Source: JABCYV01 sp035512155 (GTDB taxonomy: Bacteria; Acidobacteriota; Terriglobia; Terriglobales; Acidobacteriaceae). From it: 64,000 nt of DNA. Position 1 is the first letter of the stretch, and each line of letters opens with the position of its first letter. Made by a program: the position numbers and the translations under genes. This document shows, piece by piece, positions 16,965 through 25,547 of this stretch. The DNA lies in NCBI GenBank assembly GCA_035512155.1, contig DATKEN010000031.1, positions 73,387 to 137,386 of the forward strand, written 5' to 3'. The notes under the pieces are model-generated. The model searched no databases, was not told where the DNA came from, and saw only the letters and a list, made by a program, of their open reading frames with translations.

Positions 16965-17201
16965 CTATTCCTTAGCTAAGGCCTTATCCAGCATTTCATT
17001 GGCTACTTCCGCCGGAGACCGGGGGATTTCCGGGATCAGCCACTTTACCTTGCCCGCCTTAATCTCATCCTGCGCGATTCGGCAAGGCTTGCGCGAATGT
17101 GTTTCGATGACGGGCGGCGCTCCACCCTGCAATTGCCGCGCGCGCCGCGCTGCCACCAGGATGTACCGATAGTTGCTGTCGAACCCTTCCATCAACTTCA
17201 T
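16965..17201 (-). CDS. rpoZ: RNA polymerase omega subunit
   Basis: 78 residues from ATG at 17201, just after AGGGAGAAAATC; an upstream in-frame start at 17240 would overlap gmk and is not needed. MKLMEGFDSNYRYILVAARRARQL matches the omega core that clamps the beta-prime subunit. It continues with a short tail (WLIPEIPRSPAEVANEML). Position between gmk and coaBC is the standard context. Confidence 0.9.
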   Translation of the reverse strand: MKLMEGFDSNYRYILVAARRARQLQGGAPPVIETHSRKPCRIAQDEIKAGKVKWLIPEIPRSPAEVANEMLDKALAKE

Positions 17202-17217
17202 GATTTTCTCCCTGCCG

Positions 17218-17907
17218 TTAGCGTGCCGCCGTAGTTGCAAACGAGGCCAAAATGGGTTGCAAGCGTTCCCGCACGTTGTTTAAACGGCAACGTTCGGCCC
17301 TGGCCAGCATGTTGTCATCCTCGGCGGACCTTTGTTCTCGAACTCCTGAGTGCTTCAGCCGTTCCGCCAGAAGGATCGACTGCAGCGCTTGGATGGAATC
17401 ATCCAGGCGGTCGTTCACCAAAATATAGTCGTATTTCGGGTAATTCTCAATCTCCCGAGTGGCCGTGGCCAAACGGCGATGAATTACGGCCTCCGAATCC
17501 TGGCCCCGGTCGCGTAAGCGAGATTCCAGTTCCGTACGATTCGGCGGCAAAATGAAGATGCTGACTGCGTCGGGGATCTTCTGCTTGATCTGCGCTGCTC
17601 CTTGGACATCAATGTCCAGTAACAAATCGTGCTTTCTCTGTTTGGCCTTCTCCAAATAATGCTTCGCTGTGCCGTAGTAGTTGCCGAATACATCGGCATA
17701 CTCCAGAAAGTCGCCATTCTTGATCATTTGCTCGAACTCTGCGCGCGAGACAAAGAAATATTCCCTTCCGTTCTGCTCGTTACCGCGCGGCGGCCTGGTT
17801 GTATACGAGACGGAGAAATCGAGGTCCGGAACAATCTGCCGCGCCCGATTTACCAGGGTCGATTTGCCCGAGCCGGAAGGGGCCGAGATGATGTACACCG
17901 TCGTCAT
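17218..17907 (-). CDS. gmk: Guanylate kinase
   Basis: 229 residues, about 20 longer than usual at the C-terminus. P-loop APSGSGKSTLV at residue 9, SVSYTTRPPRGNEQNGREYFFV (GMP-binding) near 34, DIDVQGAAQ near 98 and the lid NRTELESRLRDRGQDS. It phosphorylates GMP to GDP. The start overlaps the yicC stop by 4 bp (ATGA), so the two are translationally coupled. Confidence 0.95.
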   Translation of the reverse strand: MTTVYIISAPSGSGKSTLVNRARQIVPDLDFSVSYTTRPPRGNEQNGREYFFVSRAEFEQMIKNGDFLEYADVFGNYYGTAKHYLEKAKQRKHDLLLDIDVQGAAQIKQKIPDAVSIFILPPNRTELESRLRDRGQDSEAVIHRRLATATREIENYPKYDYILVNDRLDDSIQALQSILLAERLKHSGVREQRSAEDDNMLARAERCRLNNVRERLQPILASFATTAAR

Positions 17908-18806
17908 TCGAGGTTCTGCACCTGCTCGCGGGCCTTTTCGATCTCAGTCTTGATGACCAGCCCCATCTCGGTGATTTTCAGAGCCTCGCCCGCCAGTCCC
18001 GAAGTCTTCGAAAGCAGCGTATTGGCTTCACGATTCATCTCCTGCAGCAAAAAATCCAGCTTCTTTCCGACCTCGCCACCCTCATCGAGCAGGCCCAGAA
18101 AATGTTTAACGTGCGTATCCAGGCGGACCAACTCCTCCTGGATGTCGCTGCGATCCACAAGCAATGCCGCTTCCTGCAGAATGCGTTCCGGCTCAACCTG
18201 TGCGCCGATCAACTCTTGCATGCGGCCTCGGAGCCTCTCCACATAAGTCTGCAGCACCGCCCGGCGATGCTGCTCAACTCCTTCGAATGCCTTGGTCACA
18301 TGGGCCATGCGTTGCCGTAACTCCCGTTCAATACCGCGGCCTTCCTCTTCCCGCATCTGGTTCAGCTGGCTAAGAACCTCCTCCACCTTGGCCAGCACGG
18401 AGGCTTCCACTTGACCGTTGGCGGGGAGAGCCGCGGTGTCGAGAGCGCCCGGCATACGCAGAACCGCATTCAAGTCGAGTGGCGCCGCCAGACCGTACTC
18501 TGCCGCGGCAACGCGAAATGCCTGAATGTAGCCGCCCACGATCTGCCGGTTCAGTGAAAAGCCCTCGCTTCCACCGCGCTCCAGATTCAATGTCAGCTCC
18601 ACGTGACCCCGTCCCAGTTTGTCTTTCAGCAGCCTGCGCAATTTCATTTCCAGCGAGTCGCTGTCGCTGGGCATGCGGAAATGCACATCCAGAAAACGAT
18701 GATTCACCGACTTCAGCGACAGAGTGAAACTAAGCTGGCCGTTGCCCTGCGTATCCGTAACCTGTCCCTTAACCTGGGCGAAACCCGTCATGGAGCGGAT
18801 GGCCAT
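17904..18806 (-). CDS. yicC: YicC family endoribonuclease
   Basis: 300 residues starting MAIRSMTGFAQ, the near-invariant YicC beginning, with LKSVNHRFLDVHFRMP following. The C-terminal half has the EELVRLDTHVKHF segment and ends FLLQEMNREANTLLSK-like, as in the family (DUF1732 region). YicC proteins are hexameric RNA-cleaving proteins implicated in RNA turnover. The gene sits upstream of gmk, its usual partner, overlapping by 4 bp, and 13 bp downstream of the ABC exporter gene. Confidence 0.93.
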   Translation of the reverse strand: MAIRSMTGFAQVKGQVTDTQGNGQLSFTLSLKSVNHRFLDVHFRMPSDSDSLEMKLRRLLKDKLGRGHVELTLNLERGGSEGFSLNRQIVGGYIQAFRVAAAEYGLAAPLDLNAVLRMPGALDTAALPANGQVEASVLAKVEEVLSQLNQMREEEGRGIERELRQRMAHVTKAFEGVEQHRRAVLQTYVERLRGRMQELIGAQVEPERILQEAALLVDRSDIQEELVRLDTHVKHFLGLLDEGGEVGKKLDFLLQEMNREANTLLSKTSGLAGEALKITEMGLVIKTEIEKAREQVQNLE

Positions 18807-18819
18807 ATTTAGTCTTACC

Positions 18820-20664
18820 CTAATGTCCTACGCCAGCCTTGGGTTGTTCCAATTCTACAAACTGCAGATCGTGCAAACGGCGATAAGTACCGAGTTTCTG
18901 CATCAGTTCTTCGTGCGCGCCAATATCCGTGATGGTGCCGCTCTCCAACACGACGATGCGGTCAGCGCGCCGGACCGTCGAAAGCCGGTGCGCAATCACG
19001 AAAACCGTGCGGCCCGTCATCAGGTTCTGGAGGGCCGACTGCACCAAAGCCTCGGACTCGCTATCCAGCGCCGACGTGGCTTCGTCAAGAATCAGAATCG
19101 GCGCATTTTTCAGCAAGGCCCGTGCAATGGCAATCCGCTGCCGCTCGCCACCCGAAAGCCGCACCCCGCGCTCTCCAATCACGGTATCGTAGCCCGCTGG
19201 CAGTTCCATAATAAAGTCGTGCGCTAATGCGGCACGGGCCGCCGCCTCGACCTGCTTTTGCGAGACACTGGGCTGCCCGTACGCAATATTGTTGCGCAGA
19301 CTGTCGTTAAAGAGCACTGTCTCCTGGGTGACTACGCCGATCTGCGAACGTAACGACGCCAGGGTGGTGTCGCGTACATCGCGTCCGTCAATCAGCAGCC
19401 GCCCCGAAGTTACGTCAAAGAATCGCGGGATCAGATGCACCAGAGTGCTTTTGCCCGCGCCGCTCGAACCCACTACAGCCAGCACCTCACCCGCTGTCAC
19501 TTCCAGGTTGATATCACGCAGGATCTCCCGCGAACCATCGCCGTTGGCCTCGTAGGAGAAGCAAACGTCTTCAAAGCGGATGCTGTGAGAGAACGCAGGG
19601 ATCGGTTTCGCACTCGCTTTCTCCGGAACTTCATCTTCCGTGTCCATGAACTTAAAGATTTCAGACGATGCGCCCAGCGCCTGCTGAAAATTGTTATTGA
19701 ACAGGGCGAATTTCCGTACCGGGTCATAGAGCTTGAAGACCGCGACAATGAAAGCCAGGAATGTTCCTGCGGTGAAAACGTGATGATTAATCTGCTCGCG
19801 GCCGAGCAGTAGCAGAAGGGCGATAGCGATGGCGCCAAAAATATCCATCAGGGGTGAGCTGATCGCCGCCGCTGCCACCGACCGCAGATTTGCTCGCAGA
19901 AGCCGCTGCCCCGCCTTACGGAAGCGCGCGATTTCCCATGACTCCATGCTGAAAGCCTTCACAATACGGTTGCCAGTGATGGTTTCATGGAGGATGTTCT
20001 GAATGTCTGCCAGCTTATCCTGACCGCGGCGCGTGGTTTGCCGTACCCGCCGGCCAATCCTCCCGGCAGAAAAAATAATGAAAGGCACAAACAGCAGCAA
20101 CACCCACGCCAGTTTTCCGCCCAACAGCACCACCACGATCGCGGTAAAGATCAAGGTAAAAAACTGCTGCAGAAACTCGGCCAGCACGCTCGACATGGCG
20201 TACTGCACGCGTTCGATGTCATTAACGATCGTAGATACCAGAGTTCCGGTGGTGTGGTTCTGAAAAAAAGTCGCCGAGCGGCGCAGGATGGAGTTATATA
20301 AATCGTCGCGCAGATCCGTGATCATCCCAAATCCTGCGCAGTTCACCAGGTACGTGCCGGCGTAGTCCAAAATGCCCTTCAGTACAGTTGCAGACACCAG
20401 CGCAAACGCAACCACGGTCCAAGGATTCTGGAAGTGAGCTGGAACAAATTGCTGCAGGAAAACCGTGCTACTCGTACCAGGAACCTTGAAGAGCTGCATT
20501 TGGCGAGTGGGGGACGCCGGATTCAAGACCCGATCGAAAATGGGGCCGATCAGCAGTACCCGAAAAGCGTCCAGCAGCCCCACCGCCGCCATCAATAGCA
20601 CCGAAGAGAAAAACTGCCACCAGTACGGAAGGACGTAACGTACAAGGCGGGTCAGTTGCCGCAT
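18820..20664 (-). CDS. ABC exporter with fused membrane and ATPase domains (MsbA-like)
   Basis: 614 residues. About six membrane helices fill the first 320 residues. The ATPase has Walker A GSSGAGKSTLV, signature LSGGERQRIAIARALL and Walker B ILILDEATSALD, followed by IAHRLSTV. The half-transporter homodimer layout and the location among core genes suggest a lipid A/lipid flippase of MsbA type, but the substrate is not shown by sequence. The 160 bp upstream (20665-20824) hold no gene; they separate it from rapZ on the same strand. Confidence 0.85.
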   Translation of the reverse strand: MRQLTRLVRYVLPYWWQFFSSVLLMAAVGLLDAFRVLLIGPIFDRVLNPASPTRQMQLFKVPGTSSTVFLQQFVPAHFQNPWTVVAFALVSATVLKGILDYAGTYLVNCAGFGMITDLRDDLYNSILRRSATFFQNHTTGTLVSTIVNDIERVQYAMSSVLAEFLQQFFTLIFTAIVVVLLGGKLAWVLLLFVPFIIFSAGRIGRRVRQTTRRGQDKLADIQNILHETITGNRIVKAFSMESWEIARFRKAGQRLLRANLRSVAAAAISSPLMDIFGAIAIALLLLLGREQINHHVFTAGTFLAFIVAVFKLYDPVRKFALFNNNFQQALGASSEIFKFMDTEDEVPEKASAKPIPAFSHSIRFEDVCFSYEANGDGSREILRDINLEVTAGEVLAVVGSSGAGKSTLVHLIPRFFDVTSGRLLIDGRDVRDTTLASLRSQIGVVTQETVLFNDSLRNNIAYGQPSVSQKQVEAAARAALAHDFIMELPAGYDTVIGERGVRLSGGERQRIAIARALLKNAPILILDEATSALDSESEALVQSALQNLMTGRTVFVIAHRLSTVRRADRIVVLESGTITDIGAHEELMQKLGTYRRLHDLQFVELEQPKAGVGH

Positions 20665-20824
20665 GGGGGGTTCCCGATGCGAAGCCGGACGCGGCCCGCT
20701 GCGGATGGAATCAGCATACTTGACAATCTCTTATTCTACTGTAGAGACTCGACCTCTGGCGCCAGACATCGGACGCAGATGTCAAACCCTCACACCCACA
20801 TGGGAAAGTCGGCAATCCGATTTC

Positions 20825-21760
20825 CTACTTCGGGCTGTCCCGGTGCATCACCTTGACCCGATATCCCGCTGTGCGCAGGCCTTTGCCCACATCCTCGGCA
20901 ATCATCACCGAACGATGCTGGCCCCCGGTGCAGCCGAAAGTAATGGTTAGATAGCTCTTGCCCTCCCGGATGTAGTGCGGCAACAGATACACCAGTAATT
21001 CGGAAATCCGCCGGATAAATTCCCTGGTTTGGGGAAATGACCGGATGTACTTCGCCACCTTGGGATCTCGTCCCGTGAGCGGGCGAAACTCGGGCACGAA
21101 GTGAGGGTTGGGCAAGAAGCGGACGTCAAACATCAGGTCCGCATCTTCTGGCACCCCGTGTTTGAAACCGAAACTAACACAGGAAACCAGGAGATCTTTA
21201 CCCGATTTCTGTTTCCGGAACCGTTCGGTAATGTAGGAACGCAGTTCATGAACGTTGAATTTGGAAGTATCAATCACCAGATCGGCGATGGCGCGAATGG
21301 GCCGCAGATGCTGGCGCTCGGCGGCAAGCGACGACTTTACCGGAGCATCAGTACCGAGTGGGTGCGGGCGGCGAGTCTCGCTATAGCGGCGCAGGAGGAT
21401 CGACTCGTCCGCTTCGAGAAAGATCATCTTGGTCGGCAGCATGCGCTTCACCGACTTCACGATGGCGGGTAGTTCTTCCAGTTGTGAGCCTTCGCGGACG
21501 TCAACCACCAGGGCGGTACGTTCGATCTCCGAAGACTGCCCCACCAGTTCGGCAAAGCGTGGCATCAGCTCTACGGGAAGATTGTCTACACAGTAGTAGC
21601 CGAGATCCTCAAAAGCCTTGAGCACTGAAGCTTTGCCCGACCCGCTCATTCCGGTGATGATCACCAGTTCGCCTGGCGGGCGGGGGACCGTGGGCGCGGT
21701 GGTGGGGGCAGTTTTCTTTGGTTTCCGCTTGATTCTTCGGGTGAGCCTGCGCCGGGCCAT
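20825..21760 (-). CDS. rapZ: RNase adapter / nucleotide-binding protein RapZ
   Basis: 311 residues. Walker A GMSGSGKASVLKAFEDLGYYCVDNLP begins near residue 37, Walker B-like FLEADESILLRRYSETRRPHPL near 135, and the C-terminal domain has SFGFKHGVPEDADLMFDVRFLPNP and ITFGCTGGQHRSV. The first 28 residues are unusually basic and proline-rich, an extension not present in most homologues. In proteobacteria RapZ steers RNase E to small RNAs and senses glucosamine-6-phosphate; its role in Acidobacteria is less clear. It is the first gene of the minus-strand core block. Confidence 0.93.
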   Translation of the reverse strand: MARRRLTRRIKRKPKKTAPTTAPTVPRPPGELVIITGMSGSGKASVLKAFEDLGYYCVDNLPVELMPRFAELVGQSSEIERTALVVDVREGSQLEELPAIVKSVKRMLPTKMIFLEADESILLRRYSETRRPHPLGTDAPVKSSLAAERQHLRPIRAIADLVIDTSKFNVHELRSYITERFRKQKSGKDLLVSCVSFGFKHGVPEDADLMFDVRFLPNPHFVPEFRPLTGRDPKVAKYIRSFPQTREFIRRISELLVYLLPHYIREGKSYLTITFGCTGGQHRSVMIAEDVGKGLRTAGYRVKVMHRDSPK

Positions 21761-21827
21761 CTCGGCCGATGGTAGCAGGGACAGTTAGGGGCCGCTAGTT
21801 GCTGGAATGGTTGCATGCCCGAGTTTC

Positions 21828-22553
21828 TTATGGCTTGCCGGCGCTCCTGGCAGCAGCCTTTTCCAGGCGAGTCACTTCGCCGGTCTCCAGGCTGTACACC
21901 GCTTCGATGATGGTCAGCTTGCCCTCGTCCAACTCGTGCTTGAGCACAGCACTGTGGGCCAGGATGTCGTTGGCACTCTGTCGGACATTCTCCCGCACTG
22001 CCGCGTCAATCAGTTCGTCGCCCTGGGCATGCTGTTTCGCGCGAATCACGGCGGGATCAATCTGGTCCACAATGGCTTGCAGGTTCGCCGTGGGCATCTT
22101 TTCGCCGGAGCAAGCCGCCTTCACCGCGCCGCAGTTGGTATGTCCCATAACCACGAGCACGCTGCTGGCCAGGTGCTCGACGGCGTAGTCGATGCTTCCA
22201 AGACCAATCGCATCAGCAATGTTGCCCGCCGAGCGCACCACAAATAAGTCCCCAGACTCTGATCGAAAAGCACCTCGGGCGCAACTCGGTTATCGGAACA
22301 ACCGAGCACAACCACTTTAGGATGCTGATCTTTCGCGAGCGAGTGGCGCAGTTGCACCAGGTTGCGAGCCTCGCCTTTTCCCCCTACGTACCTCTTGTTG
22401 CCGGACATCAGGTCTGCCCAGATCTTTTCCGCAGAGGGATATTGTGGTGCGGATGCGTCATCGCCGTGGGCTTTTCGCGGGAGCTTGCCCCTGGGCGACA
22501 CTGATATTTGCTAAGAAAACCAGGATTACCAGGGATCGCAATACACGTTTCAT
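21828..22553 (-). pseudogene. Beta-carbonic anhydrase, exported form, with two single-base frameshifts
   Basis: Two frames together make a complete beta-class enzyme. One holds KVVVLGCSDNRVAPEVLFDQSLG (zinc Cys, Asp, Arg). The other continues VRSAGNIADAIG and VMGHTNCGAVKAAC (zinc His and Cys). The break is at 22250-22253, where a C4 run lacks one base. Upstream, an ATG at 22553 after an AGGGGAG ribosome site opens a clear signal peptide (MKRVLRSLVILVFLA, then SVAQ). That frame meets the enzyme frame only if one T is removed from the T4 run at 22472-22475. The enzyme hydrates CO2, here probably in the periplasm. One deletion and one insertion, both in homopolymers, suggest read errors as much as a real pseudogene. 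If the first shift is real, a GTG at 22501 could start a cytoplasmic form. Confidence 0.8.
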
Positions 22554-22656
22554 GGAAACTCCCCTGCTGCTTCCTCGAAGGATTTTTGGTGCGGCTACAC
22601 AGGCGGACCTGCCCTTTTGCCACAGGCATGGAAGAAATGGAAACCCTGAGTGCGCG

Positions 22657-22857
22657 TCACACCCGGAATGGCGCGCTCAACAATCGCGCCGGCAAAAGTA
22701 CCACTGCCCATACCAGGGCCAGCGCCCCATGTACAGCAATTCCCACCACCCGGAATGGCAAGAGCAGCAACCAGATAAAAGGGTAGAGCACGAGCGCCAA
22801 CAGCGCCACCGGCCAGCACAACACGAAGAGCATGCACCAGAGGAGAAAGCTGAACAC
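22657..22857 (-). CDS. Small hydrophobic membrane protein, 66 residues
   Basis: The start is GTG at 22857, set by a strong AAGGAGG site six bases before it; longer in-frame versions start inside the next gene region and lack this signal. The protein is MFSFLLWCMLFVLCWP followed by almost unbroken hydrophobic sequence, with LYPFIWLLLLPF in the middle, so two membrane helices are likely. No function is recognised. It is followed 103 bp later by the carbonic anhydrase start and preceded by the hydrolase gene on the same strand. Confidence 0.6.
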   Translation of the reverse strand: MFSFLLWCMLFVLCWPVALLALVLYPFIWLLLLPFRVVGIAVHGALALVWAVVLLPARLLSAPFRV

Positions 22858-22927
22858 GGATGACCTCCTTAACTTCACTTTCTCTCCATTACGCGGCATC
22901 CCGTCGGAAAGTTCGAACAAAAGGACC

Positions 22928-23611
22928 CTACGCGGCCAAATGCTTTTTGAGAAAGCCGAGTGTTCGCAGCCCTGCATCGCGCCAGATGTCTCCACTGAAG
23001 CCGTGTCCTGCCCCGGGATAGATTTGCATCTCGTACACAATGCGCTTCTTCTCCAGGATCCTCTGCAGGTGATAAGCCTCTTCGACTGGGACCGTGTGAT
23101 CAGCATCGCCGTGCAGGATCAAAACCGGACACAGCCGTCGCATGAAGAACTTCATCTCCTTGGGCAGACCACCAAAAAACTCCACCACCGCCCGAATTCG
23201 TGAATCAATAGCGGCTTGGGAGAGGGATAGATACGCGCCGAGAGAGAATCCCAGCAATCCGATGCCTTCCGCATCCACGTGCGGCTGCCGGGCCACAAAG
23301 CTCACGGAATCCCACAGTGTCTTCATCCACACCGGAAAGTGCCGGAAGATGACGGCGCGATCGGTCTGAGTGGTTGAGGTGCGGTCGAAATAATGCAGCA
23401 CGTAGACGGCGAATCCCTGTGCTGCCATCAAGGTCGCCGGTTCGCTCATACTCGCATGTCCGCCCCCTGAACCATGCAATCCAATCACGGCGGGAAACTG
23501 TTGTCCGTTGCCGATAGGCAGGAAGCAGTCCAGCCGAATGTCCTTGCCGCCGCTTTCGAAGGTGGCCTGGGATTGGGTTATGGGATACATACCCTGATCG
23601 CTAGCGACCAA
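22928..23611 (-). CDS. Dienelactone hydrolase family alpha/beta hydrolase
   Basis: 227 residues. The nucleophile elbow is GFSLG near residue 125, the acid is in HGDADHTVP near 173 and the His is in GAGHGFSG near 206, so a full catalytic triad is present. The oxyanion region is GLHGSGGGH. The first start is TTG at 23611, overlapping the mtnA stop by 11 bp; an ATG at 23590 is an alternative. No signal peptide is seen, so it is cytoplasmic. The substrate is an ester or lactone not identifiable from sequence. Confidence 0.8.
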   Translation of the reverse strand: MVASDQGMYPITQSQATFESGGKDIRLDCFLPIGNGQQFPAVIGLHGSGGGHASMSEPATLMAAQGFAVYVLHYFDRTSTTQTDRAVIFRHFPVWMKTLWDSVSFVARQPHVDAEGIGLLGFSLGAYLSLSQAAIDSRIRAVVEFFGGLPKEMKFFMRRLCPVLILHGDADHTVPVEEAYHLQRILEKKRIVYEMQIYPGAGHGFSGDIWRDAGLRTLGFLKKHLAA

Positions 23612-24656
23612 CGACGGACATCTCCTCTGCCAACCTTTTCAATGACTCCGCATACGGCGCCCGCGCAATGCCGTGTTCAGTAACGATGGCGGTGACGTAT
23701 TTCGCCGGGGTTATGTCGAATGCCGGATTCTCCACCTGCACGCCTTCCGGCACCATCTGCTTGTCAGCAATGTGGGTGACTTCTCTGGGATTACGCTGTT
23801 CGATCGGAATTTTTGTGCCGTCGGAAGCTTCCAGGTCGATGGTTGAAAGCGGTGCGGCCACGTAGAACGGGATGCGATGTTCCTTAGCTAGTACCGCCAC
23901 CGTATAAGTTCCAATCTTGTTGGCTACATCGCCGTTTGCCGCGATACGGTCGGCGCCCACCACGATAGCGCCAATCTTGCCCTGGCTCATGATGGTTCCG
24001 GCCATACTGTCGGAAATCACGGTGGTGGGAATACCGTCTTTCATGAGCTCCCACGCGGTTAGCCGTGATCCCTGGAGGAAGGGACGGGTCTCGTCGGCGT
24101 AGACGTGGATTTTCTTGCCTTGCTCGACCGCCGCGCGGATCACACCCAGCGCCGTGCCGTAGCCACACGTGGCCAGCGCGCCAGCATTGCAATGGGTGAG
24201 CACGCCTCCAGTTGCCGGCATAAGAGTCGCCCCGTGTCGCCCCATTGCTTGGTTGGCGGCGATGTCTTCGGCGTGCATCCGCTGTGCCTCATCAATGAGC
24301 GCCTGCTTGATCTGCGCCAGCGGCCGCACTCGCAGCAACTCGAATTTGTCTTGCAAGCGGCGAATGGCCCAAAACAAATTCACCGCCGTGGGGCGAGTCT
24401 TGGCCATGACGTCACAAATCTGGCCGAATTCTCGCTTCAGTTCTCCAACGCTCTCGGCTTTCGAATTTTTGACTCCCAGTGCAATGCCCATGGCAGCAGC
24501 CACGCCGATCGCCGGCGCGCCGCGAACCACCATGGCGCGGATCGCATCAGCGACCTGTTGGTGGGTTTTGCAAGTGACGTACGTCTCTTCGGTAGGCAAC
24601 TTCGTCTGGTCGATGAAGCGTACGCCGGAATCGGTCCATTCGAGAGTCTGAATCAT
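23601..24656 (-). CDS. mtnA: S-methyl-5-thioribose-1-phosphate isomerase
   Basis: 351 residues. RGAPAIGVAAAMG near residue 46, HCNAGALATCGYGTALGV near 157 (Cys in the active site), DETRPFLQGSRLTAWEL and GADRIAANGDVANKIGTY near 240 match the MtnA/eIF2B-alpha-like family. The latter holds the catalytic Asp. The enzyme isomerises methylthioribose-1-phosphate in methionine salvage. The other salvage genes are not in the window. Confidence 0.93.
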   Translation of the reverse strand: MIQTLEWTDSGVRFIDQTKLPTEETYVTCKTHQQVADAIRAMVVRGAPAIGVAAAMGIALGVKNSKAESVGELKREFGQICDVMAKTRPTAVNLFWAIRRLQDKFELLRVRPLAQIKQALIDEAQRMHAEDIAANQAMGRHGATLMPATGGVLTHCNAGALATCGYGTALGVIRAAVEQGKKIHVYADETRPFLQGSRLTAWELMKDGIPTTVISDSMAGTIMSQGKIGAIVVGADRIAANGDVANKIGTYTVAVLAKEHRIPFYVAAPLSTIDLEASDGTKIPIEQRNPREVTHIADKQMVPEGVQVENPAFDITPAKYVTAIVTEHGIARAPYAESLKRLAEEMSVVGR

Positions 24657-24694
24657 TTGAGAGTAAATCGCTGATCGTTCATCTTGGCCGGGAG

Positions 24695-25363
24695 TTAAAC
24701 TTTATGTTGCTCACATCGAACCCGCGGCGTGTGTACTACCGCTTGACGCCCGCAAATTTCGCAGCCAGCCCCGAAGGCAACCATCGACGGAGATGTCTCG
24801 TCATTCTGTGCCCCATGTTCCTTGCGCACGTCATTCGCCGTAAAGACAGAAACGAACTGCGCCGGCGCCGCCGCTTTCTCAATGTTGGGGCGTCCGCCCG
24901 CCTCCTGGCGCTCGACCAAACACATCACTCCCGCAACCTCAAAGCCAAACTCCCTGGCTGCTTCAATCGCCTGGATGGTCGAAGCACCCGTGGTGCACAC
25001 GTCATCCACAATGACCACACGCGCGCCTTTCTCCTGAAACCCTTCGATGCGCCGCCCGGTGCCGTGCTGTTTCTCGGCTTTGCGAACGAGAAACCCCTGC
25101 AGTTCGCCGCTGGTGACGACGACTGCCACCACAATCGGATCAGCCCCCATGGTAAGGCCGCCAATGGCCTTCGCCTTCCATCCTCGGGTTCGGATCTCGT
25201 CAAGGAAGACTTGCCCGGTCAGGCGTGAACCCTTTGCGCTGAGCGTGGTGGTGCGACAGTCCACGTAGTAGTCGCTGCTGGCTCCGGAAGAGAGCTTGAA
25301 CTCTCCTAATCTGAAAGACTTCGACGCAAGCAGACGCAACAGTTCTTGACGGGGGGACGACAT
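24695..25363 (-). CDS. pyrE: Orotate phosphoribosyltransferase with C-terminal zinc-finger-like tail
   Basis: 222 residues from ATG at 25363 (MSSPRQELLRLLASKSF). FKLSSGASSDYYVDCR matches the PyrE N-terminus and VVIVDDVCTTGAST near 130 is the PRPP-binding loop. It makes OMP in pyrimidine synthesis. The last 25 residues contain C-x2-C, 12 residues, then C-x2-H (CEIC ... CEQH), the pattern of a small zinc site; standard PyrE ends before this. The gene follows a 184-bp stretch with a direct repeat and precedes mtnA on the same strand. Confidence 0.92.
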   Translation of the reverse strand: MSSPRQELLRLLASKSFRLGEFKLSSGASSDYYVDCRTTTLSAKGSRLTGQVFLDEIRTRGWKAKAIGGLTMGADPIVVAVVVTSGELQGFLVRKAEKQHGTGRRIEGFQEKGARVVIVDDVCTTGASTIQAIEAAREFGFEVAGVMCLVERQEAGGRPNIEKAAAPAQFVSVFTANDVRKEHGAQNDETSPSMVAFGAGCEICGRQAVVHTPRVRCEQHKV

Positions 25364-25393
25364 GGGAAATTCTAAGATAGCACGGACCCCAGA

Positions 25394-25420
25394 CCTCGGG
25401 CTTCGGACCCTCGGGCTTCG
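25394..25420. repeat. Short direct repeat upstream of pyrE
   Basis: The 12-mer CCTCGGGCTTCG occurs twice with a 3-bp gap (25394-25405 and 25409-25420). It lies in the 184-bp gap between the CPBP protease stop and the pyrE start, in the untranslated leader of pyrE if the promoter is further upstream. Similar CCTGAAGCCTGAAG text follows at about 25510. No gene is seen here. Confidence 0.4.
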
Positions 25421-25547
25421 AATCTCTGAGTATAGGAATGCCTCCGCTTCTCTCGGACCTTCTGCCATGATCCACAGCCTGTAACATGAAGTCGAGGAAG
25501 GAGCTTAAGGCCTGAAGCCTGAAGGTCTGACGCCTCACGCCCGGTTC

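Noticed and set aside
20714..20745. TTGACA and a TCTACTGTAGA palindrome pointing to the plus strand upstream of the ABC exporter
   Set aside because: No gene lies downstream in that direction and the -10 (TAGAGA) is poor. On the minus strand no convincing promoter was found, so it was left out.
22124..22501. Independent short cytoplasmic carbonic anhydrase fragment from GTG 22501
   Set aside because: It carries only half of the zinc site; the signal peptide and ribosome site at 22553 and the continuing frame to 21828 point to one longer gene with two shifts.
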